Shown here one piece after another: positions 7,825 to 16,604 of a stretch of 64,000 nucleotides of DNA. The notes beneath the pieces were generated by a model. The model made no database searches, had not been told where the DNA came from, and saw nothing but the letters and a program-made list of their open reading frames with translations. Every line of letters starts with the position of its first letter. The stretch's first letter is position 1. The stretch comes from Streptomyces roseus (GTDB taxonomy: Bacteria; Actinomycetota; Actinomycetes; Streptomycetales; Streptomycetaceae), in NCBI RefSeq assembly GCF_001044425.1, contig NZ_LFML01000018.1:41083-105082 (forward strand), in the 5' to 3' direction. A program made the position numbers and the translations under genes.

Positions 7825-9432
7825 ATGACGACCCCTGTGAAGGCGGACCCGGAGCGGCGGCGCCGCGTCCTGGGCGGCGCCGTCTGCGGGCTGGTCGCCG
7901 CCTGCGCCGGGCTGGCCGTGGCCGAGCTGGTCTCGGCGGCGGTCCGGCCCGAGGCCTCTCCCGTCACCGCGGTCGGCGGAGCCGTGGTCGACCGTACGCC
8001 GGTGGGCGTCAAGGAATGGGCGATCCGGGAGTTCGGCACCGCCGACAAGCTGCTGCTCGCCCTCGGGATCGTCCTCGTGCTGGCCGCGGCGGCCGCCCTG
8101 GCCGGGGTACTGGCCGTACGGCACCTGCCAGCCGGAATCGCGCTCGCCGGCGGTTTCGGGCTGGTCGGGGCGGTGGCGGCGCTCAGCCGGCCCGAGGCGA
8201 CCTGGCACGACGCGCTGCCTTCGCCGGTGGGCGGACTGGCCGCGGCCGGCGTGCTGTACCTGCTGGTCCGCGCGGTTTCCACACCCCGCCCGGTGGGCGC
8301 GCCGCCGGGCGGGGCGTGGTCGATGGACCGGCGCGGCTTCGGCCGGCTGGTCGGCGCGGTTCTCGTGGCCTCGGCGGGGATCGGGTACGCGGGACGGCGG
8401 CTCGGCGCGTACGGGTCGGCCGGGGCGACGGCCTCGCGGGCGGAGCTGGTCCTGCCGGAGCCGGCCGTGGCCGCCCCGCCGGTGCCGCCCGGCGCGCAGC
8501 TGCCGGTGCCCGGGATCTCCCCCTTCACCACCCCCAACGGGGATTTCTACCGCGTGGACACCGCCTTGGTCGTCCCCCGGGTGGACGCGGACACCTGGCG
8601 GCTGCGCATCCACGGCGAGGGTGTCTCGAACCCGCTCGAATTCGGGCTCCGCGAACTGCTGGCCCGCCCGCTCGTCGAGCACGACATCACCCTGTGCTGC
8701 GTGTCGAACGAGGTCGGGGGCCCGTACGCGGGTAATGCCCGCTGGCTCGGCGTGCGCCTGGCCGACCTGCTGCGCGAGGCGGGGGTGCGGCCGCCCTCGC
8801 AGGGCGGTCCGGCGGACCAGCTGGTGGCGCGCTCGGTGGACGGGATGACGCTCGGCACCCCGGTCGAGACGGTGATGGACGGCCGGGACGCGCTGCTGGC
8901 CGTCGGGATGAACGGCGAGCCGCTGCCCTTCGCGCACGGCTTCCCCGTGCGGATGGTCGTACCGGGCCTGTACGGGTACGTGTCGGCGTGCAAGTGGCTG
9001 AGCGAGCTGCGGCTGACGACGTTCGCCGCGTACGACGCGTACTGGGTGCGCCGGTCCTGGGCGCAACGGGGCCCGGTCAAGACGCAGTCCCGCATCGACA
9101 CCCCGCGCCCTTCGGCCGAGCCGCCGGAGGGACGGGTGGCGGTGGCCGGGGTGGCGTGGGCGCAGCACCGGGGCATCGCCCGGGTGGAGGTACGGGTGGA
9201 CGCGGGCCCGTGGCAGGAGGCCCGGCTCGGGGCGTCGGACGGCAACGACACCTGGCGACAGTGGGTGTGGGAGTGGGAGGCGGCCCCCGGTCCGCACACG
9301 CTGGAGGTCCGCGCCACGGACGGTACGGGGGCCGTCCAGACGGGCGTGCGCGCGGGGACCGTCCCCGACGGGGCGACCGGGTGGCACTCGGTCCCGGTGC
9401 GTGTCCGGCCGGGGCCCGGAAGGAAGGCATGA
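7825..9432 (+). CDS. Membrane-anchored molybdopterin oxidoreductase, sulfite-oxidase fold
   Basis: About 535 residues. Four hydrophobic segments lie at about 15-38, 75-98, 102-120 and 135-150. A twin-arginine-like motif (SMDRRGFGRL, 166-175) with another hydrophobic segment precedes the exported catalytic domain (about 230-430). C292 in TLCCVSNEVGG is the expected molybdenum ligand, although C291 directly precedes it. The C-terminal Ig-like Mo-cofactor dimerisation domain spans about 435-535. ATG at 7825 is preferred; an in-frame TTG lies at 7819. Reductase or oxidase of an unknown sulfoxide or sulfite-like substrate is typical for the family. An esterase gene follows 46 nt downstream. Confidence 0.85.
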   Translation: MTTPVKADPERRRRVLGGAVCGLVAACAGLAVAELVSAAVRPEASPVTAVGGAVVDRTPVGVKEWAIREFGTADKLLLALGIVLVLAAAAALAGVLAVRHLPAGIALAGGFGLVGAVAALSRPEATWHDALPSPVGGLAAAGVLYLLVRAVSTPRPVGAPPGGAWSMDRRGFGRLVGAVLVASAGIGYAGRRLGAYGSAGATASRAELVLPEPAVAAPPVPPGAQLPVPGISPFTTPNGDFYRVDTALVVPRVDADTWRLRIHGEGVSNPLEFGLRELLARPLVEHDITLCCVSNEVGGPYAGNARWLGVRLADLLREAGVRPPSQGGPADQLVARSVDGMTLGTPVETVMDGRDALLAVGMNGEPLPFAHGFPVRMVVPGLYGYVSACKWLSELRLTTFAAYDAYWVRRSWAQRGPVKTQSRIDTPRPSAEPPEGRVAVAGVAWAQHRGIARVEVRVDAGPWQEARLGASDGNDTWRQWVWEWEAAPGPHTLEVRATDGTGAVQTGVRAGTVPDGATGWHSVPVRVRPGPGRKA

Positions 9433-9478
9433 TGCGGACATCCTGGGAAACCGACCCGCACGTCAGGAGCCGGCCTTC

Positions 9479-10552
9479 GTGGAGCTGACCAGTACGTCGT
9501 TCCTCGTCACCCTGATCACCGTCACCGTGCTCGCGATGCTCGCCGCGCTGCTGCTGTGGAACCGGGTCCCGGGGCCCGGGTGGGTGCGCTGGCCCGTACG
9601 GGTGCTGATGATCGCGCTGTGCCAGCTGACCTCGATCGCGGTGATCGCGACCTGGATCAACGGCAGCTACGGGCTCTACTCCTCGTGGGACGACCTGCTG
9701 GGCACGGAGAACGCGCAGAACCCCTCGGCGATGACGGGGCCGCCGCCGGGCCGGGCCAGGTTCACCCAGGGCGGGGACGGTACGCAGACCACCTATTTCC
9801 GCGGCTCGCATTCGAAACTCGCCGGGCAGGTGATCGTGTGGACGCCGCCGGAGTACCGGGCCCCGGGCGCGGAGAAGACCCGGTTCCCGGTGCTGGTCCT
9901 GCTGCACGGCTATCCGGGCTCGCCCCGCACCTGGATCGACCTGGGCGGGATGCCGGGGACCCTGGACCAGCTGGTCCGGCTGGGCGCGGCGCACCCGTTC
10001 ATCGTGGTGATCCCGGACCTGTACCCCGGCGGGGTGAACACGGACTGCAGCAACACGCCGGGGCGGAAGGTGGCCAGCTGGCTCGCGCAGGACGTGACGG
10101 AGGTGGTCGCCAAGAACTTCCGCACCCTTCCCGAGCCGGCGGGCTGGGGGCTGATGGGGGTCTCGACGGGGGCGTTCTGCGCGGCCAAACTGCCGCTCCA
10201 GTACCCGAAGGTGTTCCGGGCGGGCGCGGCCCTGGACCCGGACCCGCTGGCCGGGGACGCCCAGGTGCTCTCCGATCCGGTGCTGCGCGAGCGCAACAGC
10301 CCGCTCTGGCTGGTCCGGCAGGCCCGGAAGGCCGACGTCGGGCTGTTCCTGGCCACCTCGGCGCAGGACAAGGACAGCCCGCCGGCGCAGCTGGAGTCCT
10401 TCAGGCGGGCCGCGGCGGGCAGCGGGGTCCGGGTGAAGACCCTGGTCCGCCCGTCCGGCGGCCACAACTTCCAGACCTGGACGTCGATGTACCCGGACGC
10501 GCTGGGCTGGCTGAGCACGGAGCTCTCCCCGCCCGGCGACGGCCGCGGCTGA
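9479..10552 (+). CDS. Membrane-anchored esterase D/antigen-85-like alpha/beta hydrolase
   Basis: The 357-residue protein has two or three N-terminal membrane segments (about 7-27 and 38-60), then an esterase domain with LLHGYPGSP at 141-149. The nucleophile is S229 in GVSTGAF and the likely catalytic histidine is in GGHNFQTW near the C-terminus. GTG at 9479 is chosen for CAGGAG at 9463-9468. The frame is open upstream to 9401 but lacks a better start. The layout matches actinobacterial putative-esterase proteins that act on cell-envelope acyl esters, but the substrate is unknown. It probably shares a transcript with the molybdenum enzyme. Confidence 0.82.
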   Translation: MELTSTSFLVTLITVTVLAMLAALLLWNRVPGPGWVRWPVRVLMIALCQLTSIAVIATWINGSYGLYSSWDDLLGTENAQNPSAMTGPPPGRARFTQGGDGTQTTYFRGSHSKLAGQVIVWTPPEYRAPGAEKTRFPVLVLLHGYPGSPRTWIDLGGMPGTLDQLVRLGAAHPFIVVIPDLYPGGVNTDCSNTPGRKVASWLAQDVTEVVAKNFRTLPEPAGWGLMGVSTGAFCAAKLPLQYPKVFRAGAALDPDPLAGDAQVLSDPVLRERNSPLWLVRQARKADVGLFLATSAQDKDSPPAQLESFRRAAAGSGVRVKTLVRPSGGHNFQTWTSMYPDALGWLSTELSPPGDGRG

Positions 10553-10561
10553 CCGGACCGG

Positions 10562-10614
10562 CAGGGGCCGCCCGGCGGCGGCCCCTGTGACCGGCCGCCG
10601 GCGAGCGGCCGGTC
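10562..10614. terminator. Two tandem hairpins between convergent genes
   Basis: CAGGGGCCGCC at 10562-10572 pairs perfectly with 10577-10587 around a 4-nt loop. GACCGGCCGC at 10589-10598 pairs with 10605-10614 around a 6-nt loop. They separate the esterase (plus) from the HIBCH-like gene (minus) and can serve both directions. Confidence 0.75.
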
Positions 10615-10619
10615 GGGGC

Positions 10620-11675
10620 TCAGGGCAGCCGCAGCTCGCGGTCCTCCCCGAGCGGGGCGAAGAACCGCTCCACGTCCGCGCCGGTGACCTCGGCGAGCGT
10701 GGGCGGGGACCAGCGGGGGGTGCGGTCCTTGTCGACGACCTGCGCCCGTACGCCCTCCACCAGGTCGGGTGAGCGCAGGGCGTGGCAGGAGACCCGGAAC
10801 TCCTCCTCCAGCACCCGTTCCAGGGAGCCCAGTTCCCGGGCCCGGCGCAGGGCGGCCAGGGTGACCTTGAGGGAGGTCGGGGACTTCGCCAGGATCGTCT
10901 CGGCGGCCTCCTTCGCGGCCGGGTCCCCCTCGGCGAGCAGCCGTTCCACGATCTCCTCGACGGTGTCGGCGGCGTGGCAGCGGTCGATCCAGGCGCGCCA
11001 CCCGGCCAGTTCACCCGGCGCGGGCGGCTGCGCGAAGCGCGGCAGGACCTGGTGCGCCGGGCCGTCGGCGAGGGCGGCGGTCAGCTCCGGCAGCCGGGCG
11101 GCGGGCACGAAGTGGTCGGCGAGGCCGCACAGCAGCGCGTCGGCGGCGCCCACGGCCGCCCCGGTCAGGGCCAGGTGGGTGCCGAGTTCACCGGGGGCGC
11201 GGGCGAGGAGGTGCGTACCGCCCACGTCGGGGACGAAGCCGATGCCGGTCTCGGGCATGGCGACGCGGGAGCGTTCGGTGACGACGCGCACGCTGCCGTG
11301 GGCGGACAGGCCGACTCCGCCGCCCATGACGATCCCGTCCATGAGGGCCACGTACGGCTTCGGGTAGCGGGCGATCCGGGCGTTCAGCCGGTACTCGTCG
11401 CGCCAGAAGTCCTCGGAGGCCCGGCCGCCGGCCTTCGCGTCGTCGTGGATGGCCCGGATGTCCCCGCCTGCGCACAGGCCGCGCTCGCCGGCGCCGCGGA
11501 TGAGGACCTGGACGATCGCGGGGTCGTGCTCCCAGGCGGCCAGGGCCTCGGTGATCCGCAGCACCATGGGGTGGGTGAGGGCGTTGAGCGCCCTGGGGCG
11601 GTTGAGGGTGATCACCCCGGTGTGCCCCTGCGTGGTGAACAGGGCCGTGTCGTCTGCGCCGTCTTCGGTCTTCAC
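10620..11675 (-). CDS. 3-hydroxyisobutyryl-CoA hydrolase family protein (crotonase fold)
   Basis: The 351-residue length and motifs match HIBCH, the thioesterase of valine breakdown, rather than the shorter enoyl-CoA hydratases. The oxyanion-hole motifs GLCAGGDI (66-73) and MGGGVG (117-122) are present. E142 in MPETGIGF and D150 in PDVGG are the expected catalytic acids, and the extended C-terminal helical domain is typical. GTG at 11675 is chosen because the protein similarity starts there; the frame stays open further upstream only by chance. The start is 27 nt from a divergent gene. HIBCH is preferred over a plain enoyl-CoA hydratase. Confidence 0.85.
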   Translation of the reverse strand: MKTEDGADDTALFTTQGHTGVITLNRPRALNALTHPMVLRITEALAAWEHDPAIVQVLIRGAGERGLCAGGDIRAIHDDAKAGGRASEDFWRDEYRLNARIARYPKPYVALMDGIVMGGGVGLSAHGSVRVVTERSRVAMPETGIGFVPDVGGTHLLARAPGELGTHLALTGAAVGAADALLCGLADHFVPAARLPELTAALADGPAHQVLPRFAQPPAPGELAGWRAWIDRCHAADTVEEIVERLLAEGDPAAKEAAETILAKSPTSLKVTLAALRRARELGSLERVLEEEFRVSCHALRSPDLVEGVRAQVVDKDRTPRWSPPTLAEVTGADVERFFAPLGEDRELRLP

Positions 11676-11702
11676 ACCGGCCAGTATGTAGCGTGGTCCG
11701 GC

Positions 11703-12269
11703 ATGCGGAAGATCATTCTGATGATGTCGATGTCCCTGGACGGCTTCATGGAGGGGCCCGGCCGGGACATCTCCTGGCACATGGTCGACGACGAACTGCA
11801 CCGGTTCATGAACGACGAGATCCGCCCGCTGGGCGGCTTCCTGACCGGCCGCGTCACGCACGAACTGATGGCGGAGTACTGGCCGACCGCCGATGCCGAT
11901 CCGGCCTCCTCCGCGCCGGAGGCCGAGTTCGCGGGCATCTGGCGGGACATGCCGAAGTACGTGTACTCCCGCACCTTGCGCCAGGAGGATCTCGCCTGGA
12001 ACTCCACGCTGGTGCGGGACGTCGTACCGGCCGAGGTCGCGGCCCTCAAGGAGGCCCCGGGCGGTGACCTCGTCGTGGGCGGGGCCGACCTCGCCGCCGC
12101 CTTCCTGCGCCACGACCTGGTGGACGCGTACCGGCTCCTCGTGCACCCGGTGCGCATCGGCCGCGGCACACCGGTGTTCCCGCCGTTCGCCGGACCCGGG
12201 CCGCTGCGCCTGGAAGGCACCCGCGCGTTCGGCAACGGCGTGGTCCAGCTGCGGTACGCGCGCCCCTGA
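11703..12269 (+). CDS. RibD C-terminal/dihydrofolate reductase-like NADPH reductase
   Basis: The 188-residue protein has the family start MRKIILMMSMSLDGFMEG, LGGFLTGRVTHELMAEYW at 43-60 and GGDLVVGGADLAAAFLRHDLVD in the NADPH-binding half. It lacks the N-terminal deaminase of full RibD, like many stand-alone YyaP/YwjB-type reductases with unknown substrates. No clear ribosome site precedes ATG 11703, and only 27 nt separate it from the divergent HIBCH gene. The two promoters must therefore overlap or lie in coding sequence. Confidence 0.82.
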   Translation: MRKIILMMSMSLDGFMEGPGRDISWHMVDDELHRFMNDEIRPLGGFLTGRVTHELMAEYWPTADADPASSAPEAEFAGIWRDMPKYVYSRTLRQEDLAWNSTLVRDVVPAEVAALKEAPGGDLVVGGADLAAAFLRHDLVDAYRLLVHPVRIGRGTPVFPPFAGPGPLRLEGTRAFGNGVVQLRYARP

Positions 12270-12433
12270 CGGGGCGTTCGCCGGTCTACGCCGAGAACGC
12301 CACCGCCGACACCGCCCCCGCCCCACGCGCCCGCACGTTCGCCATGGCCTTCCCGCGCACCGGCAGGGTCGGCACGACGGCGGAGATCACCGGCGCCCTC
12401 CGCGCCGACCCGGCTCGTGAGCGGGGGTGGTGC

Positions 12434-13054
12434 TCACGATGCCTCCGGGGCGGCGGCGAGGGAGTGCAGGTAGCGCATCAGCGTCATCAGGACGTCGCGG
12501 CTGGAGTCCCGCCGGCGCGCGTCACAGAAGACGAGCGGGACGGACGCGGGCAGGTCCAGGGCGGAACGCAGCTCCTCCAGGGGGTGCTCGGGCGCGTCGG
12601 GGAAGGAGTTGACGGCGACCACGAAGGGCACCCCGCGCTCCTCCAGCCGACCGATCACGTCGAAGCTGACCTCCAGGCGGCGGGTGTCGACCAGGACCAC
12701 CGCGCCGAGCGCGCCCTCGAAGAGGCCGCGCCACAGGAACCAGAACCGCTCCTGGCCGGGGGTCCCGAACAGGTAGAGCACCAGCTCTTCGTTGATGCTG
12801 ATGCGGCCGAAGTCCATGGCCACGGTGGTGGAGGTCTTGCGCTCCACTCCCGCCGTGTCGTCGACGCCGACCCCGGCCTGGGTCATCGTCTCCTCGGTGG
12901 TGAGCGGCCGGATCTCGCTGACCGAGCCGACGAGGGTCGTCTTGCCGACGCCGAAGCCGCCCACGATCACCACCTTGACTGCGGCGGCGGCCGTGGCCGG
13001 CAGCGCGTCCTCGCGCCGGGGCGCGATGGCCCGCTCAGAGCTTTCGAAGTCCAT
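12434..13054 (-). CDS. cvnD: Conservon 1 CvnD, ATP/GTP-binding Ras-like switch protein
   Basis: The 206-residue GTPase has a P-loop GGFGVGKTT near residues 32-40, a switch region with TSTTVAMDFGRI, LYLFGTPGQERFWFL as the G3 region (DxxG replaced by GTPGQ) and AVNSFP in the G4 position. CvnD proteins act with CvnA, CvnB and CvnC at the membrane in a G-protein-like signalling complex affecting development and antibiotic onset. ATG 13054 is preferred because GAGG lies 9 nt upstream; it overlaps cvnC by 20 nt. It is the last gene of the operon. Confidence 0.92.
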   Translation of the reverse strand: MDFESSERAIAPRREDALPATAAAAVKVVIVGGFGVGKTTLVGSVSEIRPLTTEETMTQAGVGVDDTAGVERKTSTTVAMDFGRISINEELVLYLFGTPGQERFWFLWRGLFEGALGAVVLVDTRRLEVSFDVIGRLEERGVPFVVAVNSFPDAPEHPLEELRSALDLPASVPLVFCDARRRDSSRDVLMTLMRYLHSLAAAPEAS

Positions 13055-13394
13055 CGATGACTGCCTCAATCAGTGCCAGGTCCGGGAGTTTGGCGGGGGC
13101 GACGGGTGGACGGGAGAGCACGCGGCCAGCGGCGAGCAGGTCACCGAGGAGTACGGTGACCACGCTCACCGGCAGGCCGAGGTACGCGGAGATCTCGGCC
13201 AGCGAGAGCGGCGTCTGGCACATCCGCATGATCGCCGCGTGCTCCGGCTGCATCCCGGGCTTGGGGCCCGACTTGGCGATGATCAGCGTGACGAGGTCGA
13301 GGTGGCTGGGTTCTAAATCGCCACTGCGGCCGCCGGTGATCACGTACAGCCGCTCGGGAGTGCCGTCCTCCCAGTCCCCGCCCGGGTTGCTCAC
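13035..13394 (-). CDS. cvnC: Conservon 1 CvnC, DUF742 protein with a TTA codon
   Basis: The 119-residue DUF742 protein has a winged-helix-like core, with SLAEISAYLGLPVSVVTVLL at about 72-91 and RVLSRPPV after it. GTG 13394 overlaps the cvnB stop (GTGA). Leu27, in SGDLEPSHLDL, is encoded by TTA (13314-13316 on the plus strand), which makes expression dependent on the bldA tRNA. CvnC is part of the membrane-associated CvnA-D complex; its exact role is unknown. Confidence 0.9.
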   Translation of the reverse strand: MSNPGGDWEDGTPERLYVITGGRSGDLEPSHLDLVTLIIAKSGPKPGMQPEHAAIMRMCQTPLSLAEISAYLGLPVSVVTVLLGDLLAAGRVLSRPPVAPAKLPDLALIEAVIDGLRKL

Positions 13395-13798
13395 GCCGGC
13401 TGCCCGTCGCGGCGCGGCGGGCTGCTCAGGTGTTCTCCGATCCGGGCGACGAGGTCGCGCATCCGCTGGCCCATCAGTCCTGCGTCGACGCCTTCGTCGG
13501 CCAGGACGGCGAGGAAGGCGCCGGCGCCGGCCGCCATCAGGTAGAAGAAGCCGCCGTCCATCTCGATGACGACGAGCCTCATCCGCCCGCTGCTGCCCGG
13601 GAGTTCGGCGGCGACGGCGCCCGCGAGGCTCTGCAGCCCGGCGCAGGCGGCGGCGAGCCGGTCCGCGGTGTCGGTCTCCGCCCCGTACTGCGCCATGCGC
13701 AGGCCGTCGGCGGACAGGACGATGACGTGGCGGGTCTGCGGGACGCCCTCGGCCAGGTCCTTGAGCATCCAGTCCATATTGGTCTGCTGCTGGCTCAT
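13391..13798 (-). CDS. cvnB: Conservon 1 CvnB, roadblock/LC7 protein
   Basis: The 135-residue protein has the roadblock/LC7 fold: LDWML-type start helix (MDWMLKDLAEGVPQTRHVIV), then SADGLRMAQYG and a C-terminal helix. Such proteins often act as GTPase-activating or scaffold partners, fitting CvnD. ATG 13798 overlaps the cvnA stop (ATGA) and has GGGGGA upstream; its own stop overlaps cvnC. It should be translated together with both. Confidence 0.92.
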   Translation of the reverse strand: MSQQQTNMDWMLKDLAEGVPQTRHVIVLSADGLRMAQYGAETDTADRLAAACAGLQSLAGAVAAELPGSSGRMRLVVIEMDGGFFYLMAAGAGAFLAVLADEGVDAGLMGQRMRDLVARIGEHLSSPPRRDGQPA

Positions 13799-15459
13799 GG
13801 CTGTTCCCCCTTGCTCGCCGAGGCCGGCGAGGCATCCGTGTTCTGGCTTGCCGCGCCGCTGCGGGCCGCGGCGCTCTGGCTGTCCCCCGACAGGCCGCCC
13901 TGGAAGGCGGCCAGCCACATCCCGGGCTGGACCTCGGGCTGCGGCTGCGGCGCGGGACCGGGCGCGTGCCCCGATCCGTACGCGTACCCGCTCTCCTCGG
14001 CGTACCCGTGTCCGGCGCGGTCCGCGGCCGCCTCGGCCGCGGCCACGATCCGGTCGCCGGCGCCGGCGGTCTCGGGCGCCTCGGGTGCCGTGGCGCGCAC
14101 CTTGCGGCGACGCTGCGGCAGGCCGCCCGGGGTCCGTTCGGTCACGACGGGCACCTCGTCGGGCGCGGCGGGCATCCGGGGTCCGGTGACCGGGCGGGCC
14201 GGCTCCTGCCGTACCTCCGCCGCCCCGGCCCCGGCGGTGGTCCTGGCCGCGGCGGGGGCCAGGGCGGCACGGGGGCCGGAGGCGGTGCCGATGCCGTGCG
14301 CGACGCCGGTCGCGGCGGCGGCCGTGGTGATGAGCGACTGCGGGATGACGAGCACGGCGCGTACGCCGCCGTACGCCGAAGCGCGGAGCGAGACCTGGAA
14401 CTCGTACGCCTGCGCGAGCCGGCCGACCACGGCGAGGCCCAGGCGCGGGGTCTCCCCGAGGTCGGTGAGGTCGATGCCCTGCTGGGCCTGGCGGAGCATG
14501 CGCTCGGCCCGGTTGCGGGCCTCCTCGCTCATGCTCACGCCGCCGTCCTCGATCTCGACGGCGATGCCCGAGTTCACGTCGACGGCGGTCAGGTGGACCC
14601 GGGTCTGGGGCGGGGAGTAGCGGGTCGCGTTGTCCAGCAGCTCGGCGAGCGCGTGGATGAGCGGTTCGACGGCGGGGCCGACGACGGCCACCTGCGAGAC
14701 GGAGTGCAGCTCCACGCGCTGGTAGTCGATGATCCGCGACATCGCGCCGCGCAGCACGCTGTACAGCGGGACGGCCTTGCTCCACTGACGGCCGGGCCGG
14801 GCCCCGCCGAGCACGGCGATGGAGTCGGCGAGGCGGCCGATGAGGGCCGTGCCGTGGTCGAGCCGCAGCAGGTCGCCGAAGACCTTGGGGCTGCGGCCGT
14901 GCCGGTCCTCCATCTCCCGAAGTTCCTGGGCCTGTTGGTGCACGATGGCCTGGACGCGACGGGCGATGTTGACGAAGGCGCGCTGCGCCGAGTCGCGCAG
15001 GTCCTCCTCGGCGACGACGGCGTCGAGCACCGAGCGCAGCACGGCCTGGTGGGCCGCCCTGAACTCCGGCGTCAGGCCGGGCCCGTGGATGTCGAGCTCC
15101 TCCAGGGAGGCGAGCACCTCCTCCGGGAACTCCCCCTTGCGCAGCCGCTCCACCACGTCGGGCAGCAGCTCCCGCGCGAGGCGTACGGTCTCGGCCTGCT
15201 GCCGGAGCAGGGCCGACTCCTGCGCGGCGACGACCGCCCGCAGCGAGGCGACCGCCTTGCCGCGCCGGGCGGCCTCACCGCAGGACAGGGCGACGGCCAC
15301 GAAGGCGACGGCTCCCATCCAGGCGACGGGGGTGCGGGCAGGTGCGGACACCTGCACCACCGCGATCGCCGCGACGGCGGCGGTCAGCAGGGCGGGCAGC
15401 GCCCATACGACGGGTGAGGTGGGCCCTGGACTTCCGGGCGACGATCCCACGCGAACCAT
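13795..15459 (-). CDS. cvnA: Conservon 1 CvnA, membrane sensor-kinase-like protein
   Basis: About 554 residues. Two membrane segments occupy about 15-65, then a helical linker leads to a histidine-kinase-type ATPase with N-box ELLDNATRYSP and G-box IEDGGVSM. No classical phosphoacceptor H-box is evident, as in other CvnA proteins. The last 150 residues are a disordered Pro/Ala/Gly tail. ATG 15459 is chosen because GAGGG lies 5 nt upstream; a TTG at 15471 is the longer alternative. A TAAGAT -10-like box lies upstream on the minus strand (15510-15515). Confidence 0.92.
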   Translation of the reverse strand: MVRVGSSPGSPGPTSPVVWALPALLTAAVAAIAVVQVSAPARTPVAWMGAVAFVAVALSCGEAARRGKAVASLRAVVAAQESALLRQQAETVRLARELLPDVVERLRKGEFPEEVLASLEELDIHGPGLTPEFRAAHQAVLRSVLDAVVAEEDLRDSAQRAFVNIARRVQAIVHQQAQELREMEDRHGRSPKVFGDLLRLDHGTALIGRLADSIAVLGGARPGRQWSKAVPLYSVLRGAMSRIIDYQRVELHSVSQVAVVGPAVEPLIHALAELLDNATRYSPPQTRVHLTAVDVNSGIAVEIEDGGVSMSEEARNRAERMLRQAQQGIDLTDLGETPRLGLAVVGRLAQAYEFQVSLRASAYGGVRAVLVIPQSLITTAAAATGVAHGIGTASGPRAALAPAAARTTAGAGAAEVRQEPARPVTGPRMPAAPDEVPVVTERTPGGLPQRRRKVRATAPEAPETAGAGDRIVAAAEAAADRAGHGYAEESGYAYGSGHAPGPAPQPQPEVQPGMWLAAFQGGLSGDSQSAAARSGAASQNTDASPASASKGEQP

Positions 15460-15800
15460 CAGAACCCTCAAACGATCGAAAGCGAATGATCATATGACAA
15501 CGGCCCGGAATCTTAGCGTCTCCCTGCACGACTCTTGACAGCAGGTCATGATCCGGACGTGGCAAGGGGGTTGATGCCTGCCGATATGGCCGAAACCCAT
15601 AGCTCCCCACCCCGCGCCGAGCCACCGCGGATCCCCCTCCGGCCCAGCCCTCACGCTGCTCCGCGGCCCGGCGGACGGACCGCGCCCCCGCCGAGGGAAC
15701 GGCCGGATCCCGACGCCGGGCGGGTCCGGCACACGCCGGTGACGTGCCCCGGTCGCGCGAGGACACATCAGGAGAATTCCGAGGGAACACCGGGAAACGG
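15460..15800. other. Non-coding stretch: cvnA promoter region, otherwise empty
   Basis: The 341 bases between cvnA and the tRNA terminator hold the cvnA upstream region, including the AT-rich CATATGATCATTCG patch near 15485-15495. No convincing gene was found; the open frames here have no ribosome sites and atypical composition. Confidence 0.5.
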
Positions 15801-15835
15801 AAAAGGCCGCCTCTGCATTGCTGCAAAGACGGCCT
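15801..15835 (-). terminator. Intrinsic terminator downstream of tRNA-Pro
   Basis: On the minus strand AGGCCGTCTTTGCAG pairs with a complementary arm ending GGCGGCCT, around a CAAT loop (15804-15835). It is followed by TTTT (15801-15804). It is a rare textbook U-tract terminator in this GC-rich window and ends the tRNA transcript. Confidence 0.85.
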
Positions 15836-15863
15836 GAAACCTTACGACCTGCGAAAACGCTGG

Positions 15864-15937
<74 letters not shown>

Positions 15938-16045
15938 TTGTGTCGTTGAGCTGGGGTTTCCCCCGTCCCGGCGGCACATGCAGAACATTACCCCACGTAG
16001 AGGGGTGCGCATGCACGGGTTTCCGGGCGCGGGCAGGATGGCGGG

Positions 16046-16591
16046 GTGAACGCACGGGATCGGGACGGTGAGGGGCGGGCGCGCAGCGCGCGCCCGCGGG
16101 ACGGGCTGGGGCGGCCGCTGGCCTACGGGGAGCCGGGCGTGGAGCGGCAGCCCGAGGGGGTCGTGCGGACGCCCGCCGAGACGGTGGCCGAGGCGCAGCG
16201 GCTGCTGGACGCCGGGATGCCGTTCCACGCGCACGAGGTGTTCGAGGACGCCTGGAAGTCGGGGCCCGGGGCCGAGGCCCCGCTGTGGCGGGCCCTCGCG
16301 CAGCTGGCGGTCGGGCTGACGCACGCCGCGCGCGGGAACGCCGTCGGCGGGAGCCGCCTGCTGCTGCGCGGGGCGACGGCCCTGGCGGGCCCCGGCGCGG
16401 GCGCCGGTGGCGGGGGCCCGTACGGGATCGACGTACCGGGGCTGGTCCGCTGGGCCCGGGAGTTGGCCGGGCGGGTGGAGGCCGGCGCGGCGGTCGACGC
16501 GGCGGCGGAGGCGCCGCGGCTCTCCTCCCCGCGGGACCGGCCGGAGCGGCCGGACGAGCAGGAGCGGCCGGGCCCCGCCGGCCCCCGCTGA
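16046..16591 (+). CDS. DUF309 family protein
   Basis: The 181-residue protein carries the DUF309 core at about 40-105, with FHAHEVFEDAWKSG as the signature helix and WRALAQLAVGLTHAARGN after it. This is a small all-helical fold of unknown function that may bind a metal or small ligand through its His/Glu residues. A basic leader (about 1-25) and a charged, disordered C-terminal tail flank it. GTG 16046 is chosen with AGGA about 10 nt upstream. It is convergent with the VOC gene. Confidence 0.78.
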   Translation: MNARDRDGEGRARSARPRDGLGRPLAYGEPGVERQPEGVVRTPAETVAEAQRLLDAGMPFHAHEVFEDAWKSGPGAEAPLWRALAQLAVGLTHAARGNAVGGSRLLLRGATALAGPGAGAGGGGPYGIDVPGLVRWARELAGRVEAGAAVDAAAEAPRLSSPRDRPERPDEQERPGPAGPR

Positions 16592-16604
16592 CCTTCGCCG
16601 GCGC

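Noticed and set aside
10620..12326. Long minus-strand frame fusing the HIBCH-like protein to sequence antisense of the RibD-like gene
   Set aside because: The N-terminal part is a shadow; similarity begins at GTG 11675.
12344..12433. Short frame MAFPRTGRVGTTAEITGALR after the RibD-like gene
   Set aside because: It has no ribosome site and runs out of frame sense into antisense of cvnD; no family was recognised.
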